Below, in pieces: positions 22,133-33,300 of a stretch of 64,000 bases of DNA. How positions within the stretch are numbered: the first letter of the stretch is position 1; every line of letters begins with the position of its first letter. Origin of the DNA: Limonium bicolor (lineage: Eukaryota > Streptophyta > Magnoliopsida > Caryophyllales > Plumbaginaceae). Location of the stretch: assembly GCA_023374045.1 (NCBI GenBank), contig CM041776.1, positions 279,247,999 through 279,311,998 of the forward strand, given 5' to 3'. Below the pieces are notes generated by a model that saw nothing but the letters and a program-made list of their open reading frames with translations, searched no databases and was not told the DNA's origin. The position numbers and the translations under genes are program-made.

Positions 22133-24872
22133 AGATTAACTCGAATATTCTGGAGTCCATATCGACTACCCCTAATCTTCATGAAATTGAGGAAGTTTTG
22201 AAATCAATGGGTAGCCTTAAAGCCCCTGGTCCGGATGGCTTCCATGCATGGTTTTATAAGAAATAGTGGGACATTGTTAAATCTGATGTTTATGATTTTA
22301 TTTTTAAAGCTTTCAGCTCTGGGAGGTTTGAAAAGTGCATTAATGAAACCCTATTGTGTCTCATCCCTAAGACCCCTAACCACATTTCAATAAAACAATT
22401 TAGGCTCATTGCTCTATGTAATGTTTCCTATAAGATCCTTTCTAAAATTCTTGCGAATCGAATCAAAGTCTTTCTACCAGATATTGTCTCCCCTTATCAA
22501 ACTAGTTTTGTCCCCAACCGTCATATCCAGGACAACCATGTAATTATGCAAGAAGTCCTCTACTCGATGAGGAGAACTAAGGCTAAAGAGGGTTGGGTTG
22601 CTGTTAAAGTTGATCTAGAAAAAGCCTATGATAGATTATCTTGGAGTTTCATTAGGGATACTTTACATTGTCTTAATCTTCCTAGTAGTATTATCAATCT
22701 TATTATGTTTTGTGTTGAATCGGTTGGCATGAGAGTCCTTTGGAAGGGATGCCAATCTGAAACCTTTCTTCCTTCTAGGGGCATTAGACAAGAGGATCCC
22801 ATCTCCCCATATTTGTTTGTATTATGCATGGAGAGATTATCCCACATCATCGGGTGGCATGTTAGAAACAAAAGTTGGAAACCAATCAGAATTTGCCATA
22901 GTGGCCCTTGTATTTCCCACTTGTTTTTTGCGGATGACTTAGTTCTTATGGGGTCTGCTTTTGAGGCTAATATCTCATGCATGAATTCTGTTTTGGACAT
23001 TTTATGTGCTGCTTCTGGTGAGAGGATAAGCTTGGAGAAATCCAAACTCATCTTTTCCAAAAATGTGGCGCCTGGCAATAAGATTAGAATTAGTCAAGCG
23101 GTAGGCATCCCTGTAGCTGATAATTTTGGTAAATATCTTGGTATCAACTTAATCCAGGGTAGAATTAACTCAAACTTGTTTTCTGATTTGGTGCAGTTCC
23201 TACTTTTCATATGATGTCTCAAAAGATCCCTACAAACATTTGTGCTACCATTGATAAAATTTGTAGGTGTTTTCTTTGGGGTCATAGGGAAAATGATAGG
23301 AAGTTACATACGATTGCTTGGCCCTCTATTTGCAAGCCTAAAACTAAAGGTGGTTTAGGTCTCAGGGACATTAATGCCATGAATAAAGCTTGTCTTGCTA
23401 AACTAATCTGGAGATTCCTACAAAATCAAAATAGCTTTTGGGTTAAGGTGTTAGCTAATAAGTACAGGAGACCCCATGTTAGAACAACATCTAGTATTTG
23501 GAAAAATATTTGGGCCAGTAAAGATCTTATTGATTCTGGCTCTAGATGGAAATTAGGGGATGGTCAAACTATTTCTTTTTGGCTGGATAAGTGGTTGTAT
23601 GATGAACCACTATGCTCCTTCATTTTAAATAATTCTGATGTTGATTTAACTGCTAAGGTTTCGCATCTATGGGTGGCTGGAACTGGTTAGAATTTTGACT
23701 ATCTTAATGATATTCTTCTGGCTAGGATTCTCTCTACCTTGTCTAGTAGATTTATATCAGAGGAGGCAGGGACTGACAGTATAGTTTGGTCAGATAACAG
23801 TAATGGTTCGCTATCAGTTTCCAGTGCGTATGCTAGATTGTCTAGTAATGGGGTTAAAGATCAGATTTGGAAAGTAATATGGAATATGATAATTCTTGAA
23901 AAAATTAAATGCTTTCTCTGGTTTGCTTCTCATAATGCTCTGAAAACGAAATCTTTACTGTTCATATTTGGTCTTATTGCTACTCACACCTGTGATGTTT
24001 GTGGTGATAGGGAGGATACAGAACATATCTTACGGCACTGTCCTGTTGCAGTAGAGGCCTGGAAGATGGTTACGGATAATTTATCTCTACCATTGGACTC
24101 TCCCAATTTAAGCTTTAGAGATTGGTTGCTCATAAACCTGAGATCCTCTTGGTCTGTTTCACGTTTTGAGGGATTTAAGTGGGCACAAATTTTTGCTGTC
24201 ACGTGCCAGACTCTTTGGCATTGGAGAAACTCCAAGTTCCATAATAACATTGTTGAAACAGTCATTCCTATGTCTCTAATACATAGAAAAATTCATAGTT
24301 TTCTTTCTCACTTTATTTCCTCTTATGATGCAAGGTCTGTAATGAAAGGGCGAGACAGAACAAAGGGATGGGAACCTCCTCCTCCTCCAGATACTTTGAA
24401 GATTAATTCGGACGCATCCAGAAAACAATCTGGCGAGACAATAGTAGCAGGCGCTGGTAGAGATTGTAAAGGAGAGTGGATCTGCGGCTTTTTCCGGAAT
24501 CTAGGAGATGTTGATGTGCTCGAAGCTGAACTATGGGGTATTTGTGAAGCTTTAAACATGGCACGAAACCAGAGATACCAAAGAACTATAATAAAATCGG
24601 ATTCAGCTGAGGCAGTTCGGCTTCTGTTAAGGGATCTCCAACCTAGTCACCCTCTAGTGAATCTTATCTCTAGATGTAAATTGTTGTTGCAATCTCTTAG
24701 CTGCTGCTCTATTTGTAACATTAGCCGAGAGCAAAACTCTCTAGCTGATAGTCTAGCTAATCTATCATTTAGTCCAGGTTGGACATGTATTAACCTTGTG
24801 GAACCTCCGGGTAATATCCTTCCCATTCTTACCCGTGAGCGTCCTCCTCATGTAGTTGGTACTTCTGTTTGA
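22133..24872 (+). pseudogene. LINE ORF2, 3' part: reverse transcriptase, zinc-binding region, RNase H
   Basis: Continues ORF2 after element A. Reverse transcriptase motifs include KAPGPDGF, FRLIALCN, KVDLEKAYDR, RGIRQEDPISPYLF and the catalytic FFADDLV. A zinc-finger-like RT-associated region follows (CDVCGDREDTEHILRHC). The C-terminus is RNase H: INSDAS, EAELWGI, KSDSAEA and REQNSLADSLA, the extra domain found in many plant L1s. Damage: TAG at about 22264, a frameshift near 23205-23214 and TAG at 23688-23690. The frame ends with TGA at 24872, about 25 bp before the A-rich tail. Confidence 0.87.
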
Positions 24873-24897
24873 ATGAAATAAATTCCCATGTTGATAA

Positions 24898-24914
24898 AAA
24901 AACAAAGTTTAGAG
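24898..24914. repeat. LINE target-site duplication, right copy
   Basis: AAAAACAAAGTTTAGAG, identical to 4779-4795, follows the LINE A-rich tail. Confidence 0.85.
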
Positions 24915-27244
24915 TTCATCATTCCTAGTAGGTTAAGTTTTGAAAAAAAAAAGAACATAGGTTATATTTATATATTACTAAAATAACATTTTAGTTCACT
25001 CTTCATTCATTTAAGTATTGAATGTAATAAGTATCAAAATTTTAAATTATGTGATTTGGAAAGTATTAATTCATAAAAGGAAAATTCCATTATAATGTAA
25101 TGTAATTATTCAAATGCTATCTCTAGAAGAATTTTATAACCTAAAGTCTCTTAATTGTCATGGCTTGAAAATTCATGAACTTATTTAAAATAGTATCATA
25201 CCGTAATAAAATTTTTTTGTTCTTTTCAAAGCAATTACATTTTTCATGAAACCATGTACCGAATTTATAACCTAAGGTACGGAAATATGCCATTTATGTT
25301 ATTTTAACATATCGATTATATTAACAAGCTATAAATTAGGTGTAACATATTTGAGTAGTTAAAAGTAATATTTCAGGTCATATAATAATGATAATCTTTC
25401 AAAATTATATTCAAGGGTTTATTATCCAACCATAAGTTAAAAATTCTTATTATATACCTTTTAAGTTAGTTTCATGAGATTCCTTTAGATAAAACTATAT
25501 TTTCTGTGACATTTTTAGTTTCAATTTGTTTTTTTCTTAATCAACCATAGTATTTTAGACGATCATTAAGTATTTACTGCATAAAATTTACTAATTATAT
25601 ATTTATATAATTTCACACAAGGAAGAGTTTTAAAAAGTTCTTATTGATTAAAATGTAGCTCCAAGATCTGATTTCTTTATCTTAAAATTGATTTTTCAAG
25701 GTAGGAACTCTATAAAAAAAATTTTGAGTCAAATGAATTAGTCTAGTGAAAACTCACTCTTGATAAGTATTTGTCTTAAGGTTTGTTCTATGTAAGTATT
25801 CCTCTAATCATTAAATCTTAGTACTCTCTTAGATAATGGTGGCTTTTCTTAAATATCACTCTTAGTGTGACTTCTAAAATTTTATATAGATATAATGTTA
25901 AACCTTCAAATGAACATGAGAATTTCCAATCTTTAAGTAACTCTCAATTTTCCACTAGATGCTCAATACTCCAAGTATTTAAGAATCAATGATATTTAGT
26001 TTAGTATTACACTTTTCTTCACTCAATCTTTAAGTAACTTCCTTTAATAATTTTTATATTCAAACAAGGGGTAGATGTTCTACCTTGCAGTAACCAGATG
26101 TAAGTCTCTTTCCTCCATAAATTGGTATGTTCCACCACTTCATCCAACATTCATATTGTTGTTGTAGGGTTATTCAGGCTTCTTATAAAGTTTATGTGTC
26201 AGAAGAATTCAACCTTAACTCAGGTTTCAACATCATTACTCTTGTGTTTTCATTCCATATGCAAGTATTTTTCACCAAATATTTAACTCAATAAACTCTT
26301 TACATGTATTAATTTAATACTGGATCTTAAGACATAAGTTTTGAATGGTCCATCATGGCTAGTAATAAAATATGCCTAGCTCAAGATTTCATGATGGTAA
26401 CGTCTTACCACCAATCCTCCTCAAGTTCAACACAATCCATCACTTCCACGGAAGATTATTTCCGGTTAGATGACAAGGCTTGTCTAGCCCTTAGACTTCC
26501 ATAAGTGGGTGTGCACCCCCACTACTTTCAGCCTAGGAGTTCGTAGCACCAGGCACTTCACGTAAGGTGTTAGGTTTAGGTATTTTCTATCTAAGGTTAA
26601 CATAGAGTTTTAGTGTGGTTTACAGGTTCATATGTTGATCTTTTCTAATATGCTACTCGTTCTGGTTAGTTTAATAATTTTTCTAGACTTAAGATTTATC
26701 CTAAACATTATCTTTAGGCAACAATTTGTACCAAGTAATTTTTGAGATTTATTTTCATACTTTAAAGGAATTAAAGTACTTATCACATAATATCAATACT
26801 AACTTAGTTATTCTAAGCTCTATTTGTATATTATTTTCAACCAAAAATATTCTTTAAAATTCTAGGAACATGTGTACTAGCTTTTGAAGAATTGTATTCT
26901 TAGCCATGTATTCTCTATAAGAATGCTTTCGAAAAATGGCTCAATATATGATTTATGCCACTAAAGTCTTATCATGCCCAATAGATAATGTTCCAAACTT
27001 ATATTTTTACTGTAATTTCATGTTCGAACTGTATGACAGCACACCATTCTCAACAGACATTCAAACAAAAAGCGTATAAAGGAGTCATTCACTAATCCAA
27101 GAAGGGTTAGGAGTCGTGCCTTACTGGAATCCTCACTCCCATAACTACCCCAGTTCCCCAGTTTTAAGTGCACCTATGATCTAAGTATTTCACTCGGCTT
27201 GTTTTCTCGGGTTCAGAGCGTAACTACGCTCTGATACCAATTTC
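24915..27244 (-). mobile_element. Element C interior, 5' part, non-coding
   Basis: About 2.3 kb of AT-rich sequence with no credible reading frame on either strand. It resumes element C after the LINE insertion and ends with the complement of a primer binding site. No gag, protease or reverse transcriptase motif is visible. Element C would then be a gene-less LTR element, as in large retrotransposon derivatives. Confidence 0.5.
27217..27239 (-). promoter_or_regulatory. Primer binding site of element C (minus strand), within a hairpin
   Basis: GCTCTGATACCA at 27228-27239 is the complement of TGGTATCAGAGC, five bases from the LTR at 27245. The arms TCAGAGCGTA and TACGCTCTGA around it form a hairpin like those of A and B but with another central pair. 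Confidence 0.75.
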
Positions 27245-30100
27245 TGTAACGCCCCTATTCAAAGTAAATACAGCGGAATAAAAATCTCTAATGGCGATTA
27301 CAGATCATCGGGTTCCAAACACCCGGTACAAAACCTCACTAATTACTACTTATAAGTGTTGCAGTCTGAACTCGAGAAAACAATGTAAACATAACTTAAA
27401 ATAACAAGGCAACTCTCCATAATTCCTAATTCCCATCCCAATCACTCATACTCTTCGTGGCCACCTGTATAAACAATTTCGAACCTGCAAGATGAAACCA
27501 AGCAGCCCACCCTGGGAGGGGTGAGTCAGTTCCCTGGAATGGAACTGGTACAATTCTCCAAAACAAAACTTTAAAACATAAATCTTAAAATAACAAATAA
27601 CTTGAAGTCAAACTCTTAAAACAAAACAGAGGTACAAGGCACTTTAAAATCACCAAGTCAAAGATAACAAGTTAAGGATAGAGATAAATAACAGAAAGGT
27701 AAAGTTAGTCAATGAAAAAGTCAAACCATGAGTTAGTGAACATCCATTTCTTATGTTAGATTCAATTCCAGTCAGGAGTAGAAAGACTCAAGTAGTCACA
27801 AGGACTAGCAATGAAAAGATAGATCCAAGAACCAACAACTTAAGAGTGGAATAACACCAACTGGGAGAGATGACCCCCACCGCCAGATATAAATGTCCAT
27901 ATGGACGAGGGATATACAGCCCCCTGCTGTCATACACGTCATTTTGGATGAGGTATATACATCCCCCTGCTGTCATACACGTCCTTTTGGACAAGGGATA
28001 TACAACCCTTTGCTGTTACCGGAGAAGACGCGCGCACGTCACAACAAAGACTCAACTCATGGATGAAACGATATCCAGAGTCAAAGGAAGAATTTACAAA
28101 GATTGAAATTTTCCCATATTCCCACTAGATTACTAACTGCACAAGTGTAATACCAAAACACTCAGTCCTACAGAGTGCAGACGCGTAAACCCTCGACAGT
28201 TAATATCTAACGAAACAACTAGATAGGAGGAACCAATATTCATGTAAGTTGTACATTCAAGGCTCAGTTAGTCACATCAAGCTGATTTAGTCACACAAAC
28301 AGTTTCCTTTGAAATTCATTTAAGCTCAGTTAGCGTTTTTCAAAAACGTCTCTTAAGTCTGTTAGCAAAGGCATCTGAGTACGAGAAATCGTACCTGAGT
28401 AATGCTGTAGCAGTTCTAGTAAACTCGTGCAAACATTCAACAACACTCTAAGGAACAATAAAGGTAGCCTATTATCAATAACTTATATCCGAAGTTAAAC
28501 TTAAGTAAATCCCTCACTCTTATTTCTAAATCTCAATTATCTTGTAAGCCCTCGCATAAATGTTATGTATATCCTTTGACTTATTTTAGAATGTTGTATA
28601 GCCCAAGGTTGTAAGATCAAGGAACGTATTTTATTAACACTTATTAATGGTTCCACCCTTATCCACTTTACTAATACTGAACCATAATTCTCACATTCAA
28701 GATTTTGAGACCTTTATATCATAAGTGCATTTTATTTTATTCAATCAATCTTAGAATTCCAATAACAATTCTTAAGCTCAATACTTTTATTCTTAATTTA
28801 GAATAAACATCGTATTATGACCTATGATATGTTTATCTTAGAATACTATACTATTATTTCACAATGTAATGATTATGTATTTTATCAATATTACTAGATA
28901 ATCCATTATGATTAAGTTTTCCCCTTAACTTAATTAAGATCTACATCTTGTATATTGGGATCATAGTGTTGTAGATACATTTTATTATAACTTAATTGAG
29001 CCACTAAACTCAATTATCATATCCTTAGTTCAGAATGACTTTCTATTACAACCATCTAATAATCTTGTCATAAAATGTTGAATTACTTCTCATCTTGAAA
29101 TAACTATATTATAATTAACTTATACTTATCGAACTCTTACATTTAATATTCACAAGATATATTATTTGCTTTATTTTTACCTGTATAATGAGGTGTTTTA
29201 AGATAACCTTTTATGTATCCTTACTCACATTTAATTCCCTAACTGTTTTATTTTTACACACATTCTCTTTATAAACTATGTATACTCCTTTTGTACTAAA
29301 TTTCAATAAACTTATGTCTTAAATACATCTTAGATTGTTTACAAAACCTAAGGTTTCAAAGGAATAACTTAATAAATTAATTCCCTTTATTATGTTTTAG
29401 GATAAGCATTATATCTTAACATAAGGTAAAATTTATCTAAGATTTAAATTTTCATTCATAAGTGAAATTGTCAATTATTTAATAAGATCATCCATTCTGA
29501 AAAATCCTCATACCTTATATTCAAATGACATATTAATATTTTAAGTGTCGTAAAGTAGATTAATATAATCTCCTATGTAACTTAGTTTCATCTAAATAAA
29601 GGTTCAAAGGTTTTAAGTATCTAATTTATATTTGCAAACCTTTTTATAAGTTATGGCTATTAATTACAACACTTATTTATAAACTCACATTCTGAATATT
29701 GGTAATTAATGTTATAAATGTATTTTATATGGCTTATCTAATTCAAAGAAACTTTAAGATTATTTTAGATTAATTTCCTAATCATAGTTTAATATAGTTT
29801 TATACCATAACCTTTTCATGATTGTATCGTAAAATATTAAGTTATTGTTCAATACTATAAATGTTATGAAATGATTAAATCTAGACTTATTAATCCACTT
29901 CACATTTAGATGTAAAAGTATTTCATTATATAATAAGATTTATTTGTGTCACAACTTATGTAATCAAATTACGAATATTCCTAAGTCTTAACTTATTAAT
30001 TACCTAATCCAATTAGCGATTTACATTCTAGTCAATGACAAAAACTGTAACTGGGTAACTGACTGATTAAGTCTAACGATGGAGTGTGAATGAGTGTGGA
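27245..30100 (-). repeat. Element C, 5' LTR on the minus strand (far end uncertain)
   Basis: Starts TGTAACGCCCC at 27245, the complement of the LTR end type GGGGCGTTACA, right beside the primer binding site. It runs right into AT-rich sequence without genes. I find no GGGGTATTTCA terminus, so the outer end is probably truncated, near where B-like LTR sequence begins (about 30220). The boundary given is approximate. Confidence 0.5.
27894..28020. repeat. 43-bp tandem repeat, three copies, in the LTR of C
   Basis: Three imperfect copies at about 27894, 27938 and 27981 share GGATATACA-CCCCCTGCTGT and CATACACGTC. The third copy is the most diverged. Confidence 0.75.
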
Positions 30101-30219
30101 TGAGTGTGATGGTTTACCTTAATCCAGTTAGTCATCGGCTACTAGTCGCGCGTAGAGATCTCTTGAGTTATACCCGGTTCGGGTTTACTCTAGTTTAACC
30201 CTGATCGAGCCTAGATAGA

Positions 30220-31078
30220 TCGACAAGCAAGGTGAAAATATGGGCGCCTTTAAAAAGGCAAAATATGGACGCTTTTAAAAAGGAAAAGTGAATAAGCACC
30301 TCGTGTGCACATGGGACTACCGTCCAAGTGAGATTATTTCGGGGTGTCCTAACTTGACTCCCGACAGTGCTACCAAAAATGTGTAAGTGATGTGAGGGCC
30401 CGGTGATGTCATGTGTGAAGTTTGTATAAAAGACCGTTACTAACGGCTATATATTATCGTTGTTGGGATTGAGTGCTTTGTGATCAAATGTATACTGTGG
30501 TGTGTGAATTGTAGTGCCTGTATTAATTGTTTCGTTTACCGCCAAACATGTGATACTGCTTTAATATACCTATAAACCGGTAAAAGCATGTAATGAACTT
30601 AATAATGACGACCTTGACTATTAAGTGACCAATAGGGTCCAGGCCTGGCATACTCAGTGTTTATCGCTGAGCCTTTATGGCATATGTGCAGATGATGATT
30701 ACCGTTGAAGCCGAAGAGCGGGACCCGGGTAGTTAGGGTTTCATTTACCGGACGACTCTTCGTATTGTATTAGGATGTCTATTAGTTTAATGTGTCTATA
30801 ACGTTGTATACATTTGGGAATACCTAGATGCTCACGTGTCGTTAAAGTTACAGTTGGTTTAGATTGATGTATAGGTTAGTATCTCGTTATCACTGCAGTC
30901 ATGTATAAATATTCTAGTGTTATTTATATTGTAATTTATTTCTGCTACTTTACTCGTATGGGCGAGTAATGGCATGTGACACCCGAGTGAGGTTTATTGT
31001 CGTGTGACTTCCGCTGTGAGATGTTATTAATTAATGCTACGTGAGTGACTATTGTGTGTTTACGAGTGGGGTGTTACA
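30220..31078 (+). repeat. LTR 3' fragment related to element B
   Basis: Plus-strand sequence that resembles the last part of the B LTR: a GTGCACATGGGACTACCGTCC block (compare 48400-48416), GACCAATAGGGTCCAGGCC (compare 48830), a GGGCGAGTAATGGC block and the end GGGGTGTTACA at 31078. No primer binding site follows; instead transposase sequence begins. It is therefore a solo or truncated LTR of a family related to B. The left limit is where similarity becomes visible to me. Confidence 0.65.
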
Positions 31079-32904
31079 GCAGAGGTACCAATAAAGCAAC
31101 ATCAGCATGTTCTGCCACATAATCATCCACAAGCACCCGGGCACAATACTGTCGGAGTGGTTCACCATGCACATTGTCTGTAGAAGATGAGGGGAACAAT
31201 TTACCCTATCTCACCATAACATCCTCTCCTCTCATTCGTAAGAACAACGTGCACCTAATGGGTTCCTAAACGTTAAGTAGAGAAGAGTTAGACGAACATT
31301 ATCGAACTAGATTTATGATAATACAAATAATGTCATTTTCTAAGTTAATGTGTCTAACCTTAATAGATGCATATGGATACAGCTCTACCGAGTGCACACT
31401 ACTCTGTCGTACTGGTGTGCTTTCCTCCTGATCAGCTGATGGTTTAGGCACTGGTCTAGTCACCTCTTGACTGCTGAACAATTGTGAGGGCAATTAGGAC
31501 ATCGCTACAGTGACCATCTACTGGAGATCAATTTAACCTCTGCCTAATCCTCTACTCAATATTACACTCCAGATCAGCAATTATCTTTAAATGCTCCTCG
31601 TAGCTGATCATCCTTCCTTACGAGCCTTTCCTAGACCCGGGATTGCCAAAGGCTTGGCGGATACCAACTTGTCCACCAAAACCAATAGCACGACTAAGAT
31701 GATCCGCCTTTCCAAGAGCACATGAAATAGGATCATACTGTCAGCTTGGAGTCCAAGAACCTTGAGTAACTTGAGAGCTTAACTCCTCCTATAAAAACAC
31801 ACAAATAACATAATTCATTAGTCGGTAGTTACACAAACCAATATTAAACTTATGTACCAAAATTAGATACTCACCATCTGAGTAATAACGAATCTCGTGG
31901 CGTCATCATACTAAGGATTTTTTGGCGTCGATTTTTTGGCACTGGACTCAGCATCCAGACCTTCATCCTCCTGCCGCTAGGATCTAGTGACTCATCAGAT
32001 GGCAGCAAGCCCTATTGTACCCATTCTAGTGCATGCTCGACAATACCTTTGCCACCTAAGTGATGAGGGTATATATTTTTCTTCGCGTTTGCTTGTTGTT
32101 TCGCATGAAGATCCTACAAATACGTATATAATATGTAAGAAACAAATAAGCAAATAAAATACAAACAAGATAAAAGATAAATAATTATTAGCTCCACCTA
32201 GTACTCCAGCGTGTGATGATACTCAGCGAACTGCATCCACTACTATTCGGTGATGCCCTCGTACCTCTTCCAGGGTGGCAATTCATCACCAGCTCCTTCT
32301 GGATCATCCGTATCTGGGTCTTGAGTCATCTGATGAATGTACTTGTCAGTAAGCCAACTTCTATGGTCACGGAACTGCCGCGCCATTTTGTTCAGCATAT
32401 CATCCTTGAGAGAAGAATTTATACATAATTGAGCCTACATAAACAGTTAGTTAATTAGTAACACACATAACGAGAAACTCTAAAATTCTAGAACAACATA
32501 TTAAAAAAAACATACCTGAAGACGCTCAAACATGTTGTCCTTCAATGATTGTGGCACTTGCTTCATGTGTGGTTTATGTTGCAGTAAGTACTGACCTAGT
32601 GGCCAGCATACGCTACATAATCCTTTTCCAACTACCGTACGGCTGATGGTACTCGTTGAATTGCACCGGCTTCATGGGAGGACCTCTATTAGCCTTCCGT
32701 GCCCGGGTGGGACCTCTTTTCTTCACCTTCTATCTGGAGGAGGAGGCAGCTGCTGGCTCTGGCGCCTGCTGTGAAGGGCAAGCCTCATCCTCCTATGGTT
32801 GAGCTATATTTCCCTTCTTTCCTCCTCGTGTGACCCGTTTAGCTGGTCTCGTCCGATGAGGCTCAACTTCTCCAACGGGCTGGTCCATAGGGTGATCATC
32901 CATT
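31079..32904 (-). pseudogene. CACTA-associated second protein (plant transposase_24 type), decayed
   Basis: On the minus strand, fragments of a CACTA (En/Spm) accessory transposase appear in order, with stops, frameshifts and AT-rich probable introns between. The start near 32904 is MDDHPMDQPVGE. Next comes KKRGPTRARK with VQFNEYHQPYG (about 32650-32740), then a region with HRSWLTDKYIH and PPWKRYEG (about 32250-32390), then DPISCALGKADHLSRA (about 31690-31740), and finally LRQYCARVLVDDYVAEHAD near 31085-31160. These blocks are typical of the family as I know it. The gene is cut at 31078 by the B-like LTR. Confidence 0.6.
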
Positions 32905-33065
32905 GTAGAAAAGACAGTAACTCAAATTAATTAGATGAAGTCATAATGTAAAGATAAATGTTAAATGAGTCAATAAAAGTACTTAACATAACATTACCAC
33001 AAATAAAAAAACAATCAAACTTAATACATATGTACAACTACTAGTACTAGCTACCTGGCATGAAA

Positions 33066-33300
33066 ACTTCAATCATTTGGTGTTATCAACCTAAACACCT
33101 TCATCATGGTCTGACCATGTATAAATCAAGTCATTTTGGGTATCATCGTTCAAATCCCGCAATCCCATAGGAAACAATGTTGTTTCTTCTACCTTCTCAT
33201 TACCATCATCATCCTCATTTTTATTTTCAATCAGAACCGGTCTTCTAACTGGAAGAACAACATACCATCTATAGTCTTTCGGATCCTAAACATACCACAC
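33066..33300 (-). pseudogene. C-terminal end of a CACTA tnp2-type transposase
   Basis: Reading leftward from 33300 the minus strand encodes VWYV, a stop, then DPKDYRWYVVLPVRRPV and an acidic tail (KNEDDDGNEKVEE), ending near 33066. The pattern resembles the C-terminal domain (DUF4216-like) that ends many plant CACTA transposases. Its upstream part is cut off exactly at 33300 by the A' LTR. With the accessory gene just downstream, this is a remnant of one old CACTA element. Confidence 0.5.

Larger units (their letters stand above)
4796..24897 (+). mobile_element. L1-type plant LINE, full length, interrupted by element A
   Basis: The element is bounded by a 13-17 bp target-site duplication. 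It has a 5' leader (4796-5232), ORF1, ORF2 and a short A-rich tail at 24895-24900. Subtracting element A and its 5-bp duplication (7845-22132) leaves about 5.8 kb, a normal size for a plant L1. Domain order is nucleic-acid-binding ORF1 with a CCHC knuckle, then endonuclease, reverse transcriptase, a zinc-binding RT-associated region and RNase H. Several in-frame stops, one frameshift and the nested insertion make it inactive. It is inserted in the interior of element C. Confidence 0.88.

Noticed and set aside
24915..27244. Search for a host gene or surviving gag/pol in this 2.3-kb stretch
   Set aside because: No long frame, no splice-compatible domain and no motif on either strand; it is treated as the non-coding interior of element C.
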